Part shown: positions 34,013 through 42,569 of the stretch, piece by piece
Layout: the number at the start of each line of letters is the position of its first letter
How positions within the stretch are numbered: position 1 is the first letter of the stretch
Assembly: GCF_900105055.1 (NCBI RefSeq)
Contig: NZ_FNTA01000004.1
Coordinates: forward strand, 2,883,501 to 2,947,500
DNA from: Amycolatopsis lurida
GTDB taxonomy: Bacteria; Actinomycetota; Actinomycetes; Mycobacteriales; Pseudonocardiaceae
Direction: 5' to 3'
DNA: 64,000 nt
The notes under the pieces: model-generated
What the model was told of the DNA's origin: nothing
The model's database searches: none
The model's input: only the letters and a program-made list of their open reading frames with translations
Program-made: the position numbers and the translations under genes

Positions 34013-34854
34013 AGGACACGGGCTTTCCCCGCGCGGACGCGGAGCACGACTTCCTCCGCGCGCGACGGCGTCAAGTGCTGTCCCGGCTGGCGAACTGGCT
34101 GCGCCGCGAGCCGGACGACGTCAACATCATGCTGCCGTTCCACGAGGTGGTCGACGCGCTCGGCTATCTCGGCGAACGGAAGATCGGGGCGCGGGTGATC
34201 CGGCTCGATTCGATCGTCGGCAGCGTCGACCGCGGCCGCGACTTCGACCGCCGCTTCCGCCCGACGTCCGGGCGGGTTCGCGAACGCTGGGAACGGCTGG
34301 CGCTCGCCACCCGGCGCGGCGAGTCGATCCCGCCGATCGAGGTGTACCGCGTCGGCGAGCTGCATTTCATCATCGACGGGCACCATCGCGTTTCGGTGGC
34401 GCACGCGATGCGACTGTCCACAATAGAGGCGATGGTCACCGAGGTGCGGACCAAACTGGACCCGAGCGGGATCCGGTACCGCGGCGACCTGATCGTGAAG
34501 GACTACCGGCGGCTGTTCCTGGAACGCGTCCCGCTATCGGGGCAGTCGCGGGCTTCGGTGGTGTTCACGGACCCGTGGGACTACGCGCGGCTCGGTGAGC
34601 ACGTAGAGGCGTGGGGTTTCCGGCTGATGCAGGACGAAGGCACGTACTCGGACCGCGCGACGCTGGCGCAGCGGTGGTTCGACGAGGAATTCGTGCCTGT
34701 GGTGGCGATGCTGCGGCAGGCGGACCTGATCGGCTCGCGGACGGACGCCGAGGCGTATCTGTGGGTGGCTTGCGAACGGTACCGGCTGATCCGGACGCAC
34801 CGGTGGGACGACGAGGTCTTCGAGGCCGTGCGGTCACAGTCGCGGCCCACCTAG
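34009..34854 (+). CDS. ParB N-terminal-domain-like nuclease-fold protein
   Basis: 281 residues. The centre carries a ParB/sulfiredoxin-like segment, PPIEVYRVGELHFIIDGHHR followed by VSVAHAM, with the G-H-H-R motif of ParB-superfamily nucleotide-binding pockets. VRYRGDL-type ligand residues and a Trp-rich C-terminus follow. No ParB DNA-binding helix-turn-helix is obvious, so a role in partition is unlikely. ParB-fold CTPase or nuclease activity is possible. Translation is coupled to the metallophosphoesterase, suggesting a shared nucleotide or phosphate task. Confidence 0.75.
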   Translation: MKDTGFPRADAEHDFLRARRRQVLSRLANWLRREPDDVNIMLPFHEVVDALGYLGERKIGARVIRLDSIVGSVDRGRDFDRRFRPTSGRVRERWERLALATRRGESIPPIEVYRVGELHFIIDGHHRVSVAHAMRLSTIEAMVTEVRTKLDPSGIRYRGDLIVKDYRRLFLERVPLSGQSRASVVFTDPWDYARLGEHVEAWGFRLMQDEGTYSDRATLAQRWFDEEFVPVVAMLRQADLIGSRTDAEAYLWVACERYRLIRTHRWDDEVFEAVRSQSRPT

Positions 34855-34909
34855 GTACGTGAAGGCCCCCTTCATGTACCTAGGCGCACTGAAGGGGGCC
34901 TTCACGTAC
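34855..34909. repeat. Repeat family B copy, 20-bp arms
   Basis: Arms 34855-34874 and 34890-34909 are perfectly complementary with a 15-nt loop. The core GTGAAGGCCCCCTTC is shared with the other family B elements. It fills the gap between two convergent genes. Confidence 0.85.
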
Positions 34910-34914
34910 TTGGA

Positions 34915-36432
34915 CTACATGTGCACGGCGACCGGAGCCTCAGCGCCCTCCGGCGCCTTCGCCGGGGCACCCGACCGCAGCAGCAGACCGCAGATCACCG
35001 CACCGATGACGAAGATCCATCCGCCCCACACGAAAGCGGTCGTGTAACTGTGCACAGCCGCTTCGGCCGCCAGCTGCGGCGAAGGCGCCTTCCCGGCCAG
35101 GAACGACGTCGCCGCGTTACCGGCCAGCGTGCTCAGCAGCGCGGTCCCGATCGAGCCGCCGACCTGCTGCGCGGTGTTGACCGCCGCCGACGCGACACCG
35201 GCGTCGTGCGTGTCGACGCCGAAGGTCGCGACGCTCATCGCGGGCGCCATGGCGAGGCCGATGCCGGCTCCCATGATCATCAGCGGGAACAGCACCCCGC
35301 CGGCGTAGGTGCTGGTGGTGTCGATGGCCGAGAGCCAGAACAGCCCCGCGCCGGCGATCAGCATACCCAGTGACACCAACGGTTTCGCGCCGAACTTCGG
35401 CAGCAGGATCGCTGTCGCGGACGTCGCGCTCGCCATCAGGGTGGCCACCATCGGCAGGAACGCGACACCGCTCTGCACGGGCGTGAACTGGAGGTTCAGC
35501 TGGATGTAGAAGGTGAGGAACAGGAAGATCGAGAACATCCCGATGGCGAGCAGGAACATCGCGAGGTACGAGCCGCCGCGGTCGCGGTCGAGCAGCACCC
35601 GCAGCGGCAGCAGCGGATGCGAAACCCGCTGCTGGATCACGACGAAAGCGGCCAGCAGCACGACACCGGCGGCGAGGAAACCCCAGACCGAAACCGAGGA
35701 CCACGAGTCGCGCTCGGCGTTCGCGAAGCCGTAGACCAGCGCGAAGAGACCGGCCGACGCGGTGATCGTGCCCGGGATGTCGAGCTTCGGGCGCGGGCCG
35801 TCGGTCTCGGAGTTCTTCAGCAGCACGGCCGAACCGGCGAACGCGATCACCGCGAAGATGATGTTGACGTACATCGACCAGCGCCAGTCGAGGTACTCGG
35901 TCAGCACGCCGCCGAGCAGCAGGCCGATCGCCGCGCCGCCACCACCGATCGCGCCGAAGACACCGAACGCCTTACCGCGTTCCTTCGGGTCGGTGAAGGT
36001 CGTGGTCAGCAGCGAAAGGGCGGCCGGGGCGAGAAGCGCGCCGAAGACACCCTGCGCGGCGCGGGCGACGAGCAGCATTTCGATACTGGTGGCGGCGCCG
36101 CCGATCGCGGACACGATGGCGAAGCCCGCGAGCCCGACGAGGAAGGCGCGTTTGCGGCCGAAGAGGTCCGCGAGCCGCCCGCCCAGCAGGAGCAGGCTGC
36201 CGAACGCGAGCGCGTAGGCGGTGACGACCCACTGGCGGGCGTCGTTCGAGAAGCCGAGGTCCTGCTGCGCCGACGGGAGCGCGATGTTCACGACGGTGGC
36301 GTCGAGGACGACCATCAGCTGGGCGAGGCCGATCATCACCAGGATCAGCCATCTCCTGGCGTGGTGCGGGTTGGCGTGCTGCACGGCCGCGTCCCCCGGC
36401 GGCGCGGCGACAGCGGTGGATGAGTCAGACAT
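34915..36432 (-). CDS. MFS transporter, DHA2 (14-span) drug exporter type
   Basis: 505 residues with about 14 membrane spans. The motif LDATVVNIALPSAQQDLGF in span 1 and GGRLADLFGRKR in loop 2-3 are DHA2-family signatures, as in QacA and EmrB. It probably exports cationic or amphipathic drugs by proton antiport. ATG 36432 is preferred over the longer frame; GAGG lies about 11 nt upstream. It is divergent from a TetR regulator with an imperfect inverted repeat between them, a standard repressor-exporter pair. The substrate is unknown. Confidence 0.92.
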   Translation of the reverse strand: MSDSSTAVAAPPGDAAVQHANPHHARRWLILVMIGLAQLMVVLDATVVNIALPSAQQDLGFSNDARQWVVTAYALAFGSLLLLGGRLADLFGRKRAFLVGLAGFAIVSAIGGAATSIEMLLVARAAQGVFGALLAPAALSLLTTTFTDPKERGKAFGVFGAIGGGGAAIGLLLGGVLTEYLDWRWSMYVNIIFAVIAFAGSAVLLKNSETDGPRPKLDIPGTITASAGLFALVYGFANAERDSWSSVSVWGFLAAGVVLLAAFVVIQQRVSHPLLPLRVLLDRDRGGSYLAMFLLAIGMFSIFLFLTFYIQLNLQFTPVQSGVAFLPMVATLMASATSATAILLPKFGAKPLVSLGMLIAGAGLFWLSAIDTTSTYAGGVLFPLMIMGAGIGLAMAPAMSVATFGVDTHDAGVASAAVNTAQQVGGSIGTALLSTLAGNAATSFLAGKAPSPQLAAEAAVHSYTTAFVWGGWIFVIGAVICGLLLRSGAPAKAPEGAEAPVAVHM

Positions 36433-36512
36433 ACGGGCGGTTTCCTCACCGATAGTGACCAAGAAGCTATGTGGAGTAGGTATCTCCCCTTTCCGCGCCC
36501 AAGGTACACAAG

Positions 36513-36535
36513 AAGTGGAGAAGTGTCCTCTACTT
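36513..36535. promoter_or_regulatory. Candidate TetR operator in the exporter/TetR divergent region
   Basis: AAGTGGAG (36513-36520) and CTCTACTT (36528-36535) are inverted with one mismatch and a 7-bp spacer. A further GTGGAG half-site lies at 36471-36476. The site is 19 bp before the TetR start. Confidence 0.45.
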
Positions 36536-36554
36536 CATTTGTTAAGCTGGACGA

Positions 36555-37232
36555 ATGGCTCGGGAACTCGCTCCCGCCGCACCGGCGCGGCCGTTGCGGC
36601 GCGACGCTGAACTCAATCGGCAGCGCATCATCGCGGCGGCGCACACCGTCTTCGGCGAGCGCGGGCTCGAAGCGACTCTCGACGACGTCGCGCATCACGC
36701 CGGCGTCGGCGTCGGCACCGTCTATCGCCGCTTCCCGAGCAAGGAACACCTGGTCGAGGCCATGTTCGTCGACCAGTTCGAGACGATCCGCGAGTTCGCC
36801 GAAGAAGCACTTCGCGCCGAAGATCCCTGGGAGGGATTCGCGGGCTTCACCTGGCGCGCGGCCGAGCTGCACGCCGGTGACCGCGGGTTACGCGAAGTCA
36901 TGCTGTCGAACGTCTTCGGCCAGGAGCGCGTCGCCGAGGCGAAATCCCGCATGGTGCCGTTGATCACACAGCTCGTCGAGCGGGCTCAGACGGCGGGTGT
37001 CCTCCGCGCCGACTTCGTGCCGACGGACATACCGCTTCTGCACCAGATGATCGGCTCCGTCATCGAGTTCACGCACGGTATCCAGCCGGAGCTGTGGCGC
37101 CGGTGCCTCGCGATGCTGCTGGACGGCCTGCGCGCCGAACCCGGCCGCGCCACCGCGCTGCCGCATCCGCCCCTGGACGTCGAGGCGCTCGACGAGGCGA
37201 TGTGCTCCTTCCGCCTGCCCAGGCTTCGCTAG
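36555..37232 (+). CDS. TetR/AcrR family transcriptional regulator
   Basis: 225 residues. The helix-turn-helix spans about residues 20-65 (QRIIAAAHTVFGERGLEATL, then VAHHAGVGVGTVYRRFPSKE). The C-terminal domain contains LLHQMIGSVIEFTHG. It is divergent from the DHA2 exporter gene and likely represses it until the drug binds. ATG 36555 lies about 13 bp after a T/A-richer stretch, with no strong Shine-Dalgarno, so a short or absent leader is likely. Confidence 0.92.
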   Translation: MARELAPAAPARPLRRDAELNRQRIIAAAHTVFGERGLEATLDDVAHHAGVGVGTVYRRFPSKEHLVEAMFVDQFETIREFAEEALRAEDPWEGFAGFTWRAAELHAGDRGLREVMLSNVFGQERVAEAKSRMVPLITQLVERAQTAGVLRADFVPTDIPLLHQMIGSVIEFTHGIQPELWRRCLAMLLDGLRAEPGRATALPHPPLDVEALDEAMCSFRLPRLR

Positions 37233-37318
37233 CCCCACGCAACTAGTCACCTACTTGCGGCGTCGACGGACGTCCTGGAGCACCCGACGGCCGCAAGTAG
37301 GTGACGAATTGCGTGGGG
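37233..37318. repeat. Repeat family C: 29-bp imperfect inverted repeat
   Basis: Arms 37233-37261 and 37290-37318 pair with a few mismatches around a 28-nt loop. The right arm contains CAAGTAGGTGACGAATTG, one base different from the element at 13206-13260. It lies between convergent TetR and lipoprotein genes. Confidence 0.8.
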
Positions 37319-37324
37319 AGGGCG

Positions 37325-38248
37325 TCAGGGGAGCTTCGGGAACACGGCGACGGCGACTTCTCGGGCCGCCGCGCAGGTGGCCTCCTCGGGCGCGCCGTCG
37401 ACACCCACCACCGAAAGCATCGCCTGCTCGACCCGGTCCGGGGTGCCCGGAATCGGCCGGTGCGTGGTCACCTGGCAGAACGCGCCGGACGTGGTGACCT
37501 GGACCTGCCGCCCACCCAGCGCCTCCGTCGCACCCGGCGTGGTGTCCGCGCCCACCGACAGCGCGAAACTGACCTTGCCGCGGATGCAGCTGTGCCCGGA
37601 CAGCGCCGGGGCCGGTTTGGTCTCCGGGCCGGCGGCGTCGTCGAGCTCGTGCTGGTCGAGCGGCGCGCACGGGGCGACCCGGCCCCACGAACGCTGGTCG
37701 AGGTTCAGCCGCCCGACCTTGCGCGCGCCGATCACCCCGGCCGCGCCGTCGACCGTCGCGTCGGCGATCCGGCAGCGGTCGGCCTGATCCGCGGGCGCGG
37801 TGTCGTCGGAGGTCACCGCGATGGACAGCCTAATCCCGTCGGCGAAGGTGAGCAGCCGGGTGCAGGCGGTGTCCTCGTTGAACGTCGACCGCTGGACGCT
37901 GACACCTTCCGGCAACGGACCGGCGTATTCGTACGGCTGATTGTTCGGATCCTGGCCGGAAGTGATCGGGCCGGTGGTCACGGTGTAGCGATTGGCGCCC
38001 TCGACGAATTCGAGGCGGCAGAACTCGAAAGAGGTCAACGGCGGTTTGACCGCGTTTCCCCCGCCGATCACTTTCCGCTGGTCGACAAGGCTGCAGTAAT
38101 CCAGCGACGAATATTCGCCGAGTGCCTCGGAAGCGGTCAGGGCCTCCTCACCCGCCGTGGCCGACGGCGCCACCGCCGGTTCCGGGGTGGAACAGGCCGC
38201 GGCGAGGAACAGGCCGCAGAGTGCTGCGCTGAGTCTCTTCGAGGGCAC
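37325..38248 (-). CDS. Lipoprotein of unknown function (DUF3558-like)
   Basis: 307 residues. The N-terminus MPSKRLSAALCGLFLAAAC is a lipoprotein signal, with the lipobox Cys at residue 19. The mature part has paired cysteines (LDYCSLVDQ, FEFCRLEF, DTACTRLL, DRCRIADA) and an Ala/Pro-rich linker. The spacing of CSLVD and CRL segments resembles the DUF3558 lipoproteins of actinomycetes, whose role is unknown. It would sit on the outer face of the membrane. It is convergent with the TetR gene and divergent from the PspC-domain gene. Confidence 0.72.
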   Translation of the reverse strand: MPSKRLSAALCGLFLAAACSTPEPAVAPSATAGEEALTASEALGEYSSLDYCSLVDQRKVIGGGNAVKPPLTSFEFCRLEFVEGANRYTVTTGPITSGQDPNNQPYEYAGPLPEGVSVQRSTFNEDTACTRLLTFADGIRLSIAVTSDDTAPADQADRCRIADATVDGAAGVIGARKVGRLNLDQRSWGRVAPCAPLDQHELDDAAGPETKPAPALSGHSCIRGKVSFALSVGADTTPGATEALGGRQVQVTTSGAFCQVTTHRPIPGTPDRVEQAMLSVVGVDGAPEEATCAAAREVAVAVFPKLP

Positions 38249-38447
38249 CGGAGCAGTATCGTCAAAAGATCGCGGAACACCAGCCCCTACGGGCGAAGAA
38301 CACAGGGTCCGCCACGTTTTCCCAGGTGACTGCCTTACCGCGATTTCACGCCCCTAGGGGTGCGTTTCGTTCCGCGGTGGGATGCGGCGGGGCCGTCACG
38401 AGACGAGAATGGGTTTCACACACCGTGACGACCGAGAGGGAAGTACC

Positions 38448-38648
38448 GTGACGAACCCCGTAGCCGCCCGCCTGACCCGACCGCGCCAGGGCCGCATGAT
38501 CGGCGGCGTCTGCGCCGGTCTCGCCAAACGCTTCGGCACCACGCCGGGCAAGGTCCGCCTGCTCGCCGTGCTGTCCTGCCTGCTGCCCGGCCCGCAGTTC
38601 ATCGTCTACCTCGTGCTCTGGCTCGCCCTGCCCGAGAGCGAGTACTGA
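38448..38648 (+). CDS. PspC domain-containing small membrane protein
   Basis: 66 residues. The sequence TRPRQGRMIGGVCAGLAKRF and then LLAVLSCLLPGPQFIVYLVL is a minimal PspC domain with one membrane span. PspC proteins act in envelope stress signalling in enterobacteria, and stand-alone short forms are common in actinomycetes without a known role. GTG 38448 follows GAGAGGGAAG. The stop is 3 bp from the convergent NPP1 gene stop, so the two 3' ends almost touch. Confidence 0.85.
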   Translation: MTNPVAARLTRPRQGRMIGGVCAGLAKRFGTTPGKVRLLAVLSCLLPGPQFIVYLVLWLALPESEY

Positions 38649-38651
38649 TCC

Positions 38652-39413
38652 TCAGGCCTGGGGATCGAAGGGGATGCCCGCCGGTTTGGCCTTCCCCAGG
38701 TTGTATTCGAAGGAGCCGTCCTTGATCGCCAGGCTCGCGCTGCCGAAATCGGCGCGGACGAGCGTGTCACGGATTCCGGGCGGGAACCCGTCCCAGCTGA
38801 CGAGGTCCGGATACTGCCAGGCGTTGTAGTGGTTCTCCGGCGGTTCGGTCGCGCTCGCGATGCGGAAGCAGTGGGTGCTCGCGCCGTCCTTGTGATAGAC
38901 GATCTTCGGATGGGTCCCCTCCCAGGAGACCTTGGAGCGGTCGTAAGTGGAGTAGTTGCCGTGCGCTGACGTCGAGACGTACCGGGCCTGGCCCTCGTTG
39001 ACCCAGACGACGACGTGTTCGATGTCGTGCCGGTGCCCGCAGCAGTCGACGAGCGGGACGGCCTGGTCCTTTTCGAAGTACAGGTCGTAGAGGTGCGCGC
39101 ACCAGCCGTTGTTGCACTTCGACCGTGCGTAGGAATTGGTGTTGTCGAGGTCCGACCGGTCGCGGCACTGACCGTTGAGGGCTCCGGAGTTCTTGAGCCC
39201 GGTGGCGATCGCGCCGGTCGGTGAGATCGCGGGCGTCGGGTAGCAGCCGTCGGTGTCGTAGTCGAACGCGGGCTGCCACGTGCGGTCGGCCTCGGTCGCG
39301 TTCGAGGGCAAGGCCTGCGGTGGTTCGGCCCAGGCGACGGCCGGCGCGAGCGTGGTGATGAGGACCGCGCCGACCAGGCCCTGCAGGAGACGGCGTGTCA
39401 GCTTCTTCGGCAA
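38652..39413 (-). CDS. Secreted NPP1 family (necrosis- and ethylene-inducing-like) protein
   Basis: 253 residues with a signal peptide (RRLLQGLVGAVLITTLAPAVAWA). The mature domain carries GHRHDIEHVVVWV, a form of the NLP heptapeptide GHRHDWE that ligates the metal, plus several cysteines. NLP proteins of this fold are cytolysins that bind plant sphingolipids in eudicots; others have no toxicity and unknown roles. The Trp-to-Ile change in the heptapeptide may alter activity. It stands alone, between PspC and the sugC operon. Secretion into soil near plants is plausible. Confidence 0.85.
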   Translation of the reverse strand: MPKKLTRRLLQGLVGAVLITTLAPAVAWAEPPQALPSNATEADRTWQPAFDYDTDGCYPTPAISPTGAIATGLKNSGALNGQCRDRSDLDNTNSYARSKCNNGWCAHLYDLYFEKDQAVPLVDCCGHRHDIEHVVVWVNEGQARYVSTSAHGNYSTYDRSKVSWEGTHPKIVYHKDGASTHCFRIASATEPPENHYNAWQYPDLVSWDGFPPGIRDTLVRADFGSASLAIKDGSFEYNLGKAKPAGIPFDPQA

Positions 39414-39528
39414 GGCAGGCGCCCTTCTCTAGGTACCGATGCGGGGCCGAGGATCCCCGATCGCCCCGTGAGGCGTACACCGCCGAAGGTGGGGAATTCA
39501 CGATGTCCGAAGTGGACAAGGCGTAACT

Positions 39529-39581
39529 CGCGTGAAGGCCCCCTTCCCTCGGCTGAGCCGAGGGAAGGGGGCCTTCACGCG
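39529..39581. repeat. Repeat family B copy, perfect 26-bp inverted repeat
   Basis: Arms 39529-39554 and 39556-39581 are perfectly complementary around one base. Its sequence is nearly the same as the element at 8815-8869. It lies directly after the sugC stop on the minus strand and likely terminates the lpqY-sugABC operon. Confidence 0.85.
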
Positions 39582-39594
39582 CTACAGAAGCGAG

Positions 39595-40773
39595 CTAGTC
39601 GGTGTAGGTCAGGTTCTTGCCGCTGGCCCCGTCGAACAGCTTGATCTTGTCCGCGTCGAACCACAGCTCGACGTCCTGGTTCTCCGCCGCCGACGAGGCC
39701 GCCGAGAGGCGGGCCACGATCTGTGACTCGGAGCCTGGGACGTCCGAGGAACCGCTGTCGGCGGCCAGATCCGCGAGGTCGGACGACGACGCGGCCTCCC
39801 CCTCGACCGAGAAGTGCGCGAACTTCTCGGACCCCATCGACTCGAGGACGTCGACATGGGCGGTGAACGTCGCGCCCTGACGGGCGGCGGCGTCCACCAG
39901 CGCGGCGTCCTCGAAATGCTCCGGCCGGATGCCGACGATGACCTCACGCGGCGCATCGGCGGCTTCGACCAGCCGCCGCACCCGATCGGTGAGCGGGATG
40001 TCGCCCAGCGCGCTGCGGGCCGTCCCGTTCTCCAGCGTCGCGGGCACGAAGTTCATCGACGGGCTGCCGATGAATCCGGCCACGAACAGGTTCGCCGGGT
40101 TGTCGTAGAGGAACTGCGGCGATCCGATCTGCTGCACGTAGCCAGCCCGCAGCACGACGACCCGGTCGCCGAGGGTCATCGCCTCGGTCTGGTCGTGCGT
40201 GACGTAGAGCGTCGTCGTGCCGAGCTGTTTCTGGATCTTCGACACCGACGTCCGCATCTGGCCCCGGAGTTTCGCGTCCAGATTGGACAGTGGTTCGTCC
40301 ATCAGGAACGCCTTGGGGTTGCGGACGATCGCGCGCCCCATCGCGACGCGCTGCCGCTGACCACCGGAGAGGTTCGCCGGTTTGCGGTCCAGGTGCCCGG
40401 TCAGGTCGAGGATCTTCGCGGCTTCTTCGACCTTGGCCCGTACGGTCTTGTCGTCGACCTTGGCCAGCCGTAGCGGGAACGCCATGTTCTCCCGCACGCT
40501 CATGTGCGGGTACAGCGCGTAGGACTGGAACACCATCGCGATGTCGCGGTCCTTGGGCGCCTTCTCGTTGACACGCTGGCCGTCGATGCGCAGTTCACCG
40601 GAGGAGATGTCCTCCAGTCCCGCGACCATGTTCAGGGTCGTGGACTTTCCGCAGCCGGACGGGCCGACCAGGATGATGAACTCACCGTCGGCGATCGTGA
40701 TGTCCACTTCGGACACCGCGAGGGCGCCGTCGGGGTACTTCTTGGACACTTTTTCGAGAACGATTTCAGCCAT
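39595..40773 (-). CDS. sugC: Trehalose-type ABC transporter ATP-binding protein SugC
   Basis: 392 residues. Walker A GPSGCGKST, signature LSGGQRQRVAMGRAI, Walker B AFLMDEPLSNLD and a C-terminal TOBE/MalK-type regulatory domain place it in the MalK/UgpC class. The gene is the last of a four-gene set (binding protein, two permeases, ATPase), the same order as mycobacterial lpqY-sugA-sugB-sugC, which recycles trehalose. The neighbours (general stress protein, corA, mgtE-like gene) also match that region, so the SugC assignment is by order and family; the substrate is inferred. Confidence 0.85.
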   Translation of the reverse strand: MAEIVLEKVSKKYPDGALAVSEVDITIADGEFIILVGPSGCGKSTTLNMVAGLEDISSGELRIDGQRVNEKAPKDRDIAMVFQSYALYPHMSVRENMAFPLRLAKVDDKTVRAKVEEAAKILDLTGHLDRKPANLSGGQRQRVAMGRAIVRNPKAFLMDEPLSNLDAKLRGQMRTSVSKIQKQLGTTTLYVTHDQTEAMTLGDRVVVLRAGYVQQIGSPQFLYDNPANLFVAGFIGSPSMNFVPATLENGTARSALGDIPLTDRVRRLVEAADAPREVIVGIRPEHFEDAALVDAAARQGATFTAHVDVLESMGSEKFAHFSVEGEAASSSDLADLAADSGSSDVPGSESQIVARLSAASSAAENQDVELWFDADKIKLFDGASGKNLTYTD

Positions 40774-40776
40774 GGG

Positions 40777-41619
40777 TCAGCCCTTCACCGCACCGGACGT
40801 CAGCCCCGCCACGATGCGACGCTGGAAGAACAACACGAACAGGATGATCGGGACGGTGATCACCACGGCGGCCGCGGAGATCGTCCCGGTCGGGTCTTCG
40901 AACTGCGATGACCCGGTGAAGAACGACAGCGCCGCCGGGACCGTGCGCGAGGCCTCGGTCGAGGTCAGCGAGATCGCGAACAGGAAGTCGTTCCAGCAGA
41001 AGATGAACACCAGGATCGCGGTGGTGAACACCCCCGGTGCCGCCAGGGGCGCGATCACCTTCCGGAACGCCTGCGCCGGGGTCGCGCCGTCCATCTTCGC
41101 CGCCTTTTCCAGTTCCCACGGGATCTCCCGGAAGAACGCGGACAGCGTGTAGATCGACAGCGGCAGCGCGAACGTGATGTAGGGCAGGATCAGCCCAGGC
41201 CAGGTGTCGAACAGGCCGAGCTCACGTTCGATGTTGAACAGCGGCGTCACCAGCGACACCTGCGGGAACATCGCGATCAGCAGCGACATCCCGACCAGCA
41301 CCTGCTTGCCGGGGAAGTCCAGCCGCGCGATCGCGTACGCCGCCATCGTGCCGAGGACTACCGCGATCACCGTCGCGATGATCGCGATCCCGATCGAGTT
41401 CACCAGCGCCCTGATGAACTCCGTGGTCTCGAAGATGTCCGCGTAGTTCTGCCACGTCCATTCCGACGGGATGAAGTTCCCGTCGTCCAAGGTCTCCTTG
41501 GTCTTGAACGAAAGCGAGACCACCCAGAGCACCGGGAACAGCGCGAACACCAGCACGAGGATGTCGACGAGGCCCCACTTGAACTTGCGGCCGGGAGTGA
41601 CCGCTCCACCGATCGCCAT
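40777..41619 (-). CDS. sugB: Carbohydrate ABC transporter permease SugB (MalG type)
   Basis: 280 residues with six membrane spans. The permease signature EAA loop reads [20 protein letters not shown]. Its start shares one base with the SugA stop (TGATG), and it ends 3 bp before SugC, so all are co-translated. It forms the heterodimeric channel with SugA for trehalose or a related disaccharide. The N-terminus is short, as is usual for MalG homologues. Confidence 0.88.
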   Translation of the reverse strand: MAIGGAVTPGRKFKWGLVDILVLVFALFPVLWVVSLSFKTKETLDDGNFIPSEWTWQNYADIFETTEFIRALVNSIGIAIIATVIAVVLGTMAAYAIARLDFPGKQVLVGMSLLIAMFPQVSLVTPLFNIERELGLFDTWPGLILPYITFALPLSIYTLSAFFREIPWELEKAAKMDGATPAQAFRKVIAPLAAPGVFTTAILVFIFCWNDFLFAISLTSTEASRTVPAALSFFTGSSQFEDPTGTISAAAVVITVPIILFVLFFQRRIVAGLTSGAVKG

Positions 41620-42569
41620 CAGCGCTTACCCCCGTTGTCGCTACCAGGCGCGGCCGTGCCGAACACCTTGATGAAGATGAACGCGATGATCGCCACCGTG
41701 ATGAAGATCAGCACCGCCATCGTCGACCCGATCCCGAGGTTCAATCCCTTGACCAGGTTGTTGTAGGTCTGCATCGATACCGACGACGTATCCTGCGCGC
41801 CGTTGGTGAGCACGAAGATGTTGTCGAAGATGCGGAACGCGTCCAGGGTGCGGAACAGCAGCGCCACCAGGATCGCCGGCTTCATCACCGGCAGCATCAC
41901 CTTCGTGAACCGCTGCCACGCCGTCGCGCCGTCCATCGCCGCGGCCTTCAGCAGGTCGTCCGGCACCAACGCCAGGCCGGCCATCAGCAGCAGCGCCATG
42001 AACGGCGTCGTCTTCCACACCTCGGCCAGCACGATGATCGCCAGCGAAGGCCAGTATTGGGTCAGCGGCGCGGTGTCCGGGAAGAACAGGTTGGCCAGAT
42101 AACCCGTGTCCGGCGTCCAGGCGTAGTACCAGGAGAACGCCGCGACCACCGTCACGATGCCGTACGGGATCAGGGCGACCGTCCGCACGAGGCCCCGGCC
42201 GACGAGCGTCCGGTGCATGATCAGCGCCAGGCCCATGCCCAGCACGAACTCGATCACCACCGAAACGATGGTCAACCCCATCGTCGTCCCGAACGCCGTC
42301 CACCAGTAGCCGTTGGACAGCACCGCGATGTAGTTGTCGAGCCCGACGAACTCCTGCTGCGCCGGGAACCTGAGGTCGTAGCGCTGCAGGGAGAGCCAGA
42401 TCGAGTAGATGATCGGGTACCCGGTCACCGCGATCATCACGATCGCCGCCGGGGCGCACAGCCACAGCCCGAGTCTGCGCTCGGCCTTCTTTCCTTCACT
42501 GAGCACGGGTTTCGTCTTCTTGCCCGGTTCGGCCGCGGTCGCCGAACCAGTGGTTTCCTGCACGGTCAC
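41619..42569 (-). CDS. sugA: Carbohydrate ABC transporter permease SugA (MalF type)
   Basis: 316 residues with six membrane spans and the EAA loop [20 protein letters not shown]. The start is GTG 42569, which overlaps the stop of the binding-protein gene (GTGA). The much longer open frame upstream reads antisense to the lpqY gene and is rejected. It pairs with SugB. A charged N-terminal tail of about 35 residues is cytoplasmic. Confidence 0.88.
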   Translation of the reverse strand: MTVQETTGSATAAEPGKKTKPVLSEGKKAERRLGLWLCAPAAIVMIAVTGYPIIYSIWLSLQRYDLRFPAQQEFVGLDNYIAVLSNGYWWTAFGTTMGLTIVSVVIEFVLGMGLALIMHRTLVGRGLVRTVALIPYGIVTVVAAFSWYYAWTPDTGYLANLFFPDTAPLTQYWPSLAIIVLAEVWKTTPFMALLLMAGLALVPDDLLKAAAMDGATAWQRFTKVMLPVMKPAILVALLFRTLDAFRIFDNIFVLTNGAQDTSSVSMQTYNNLVKGLNLGIGSTMAVLIFITVAIIAFIFIKVFGTAAPGSDNGGKR

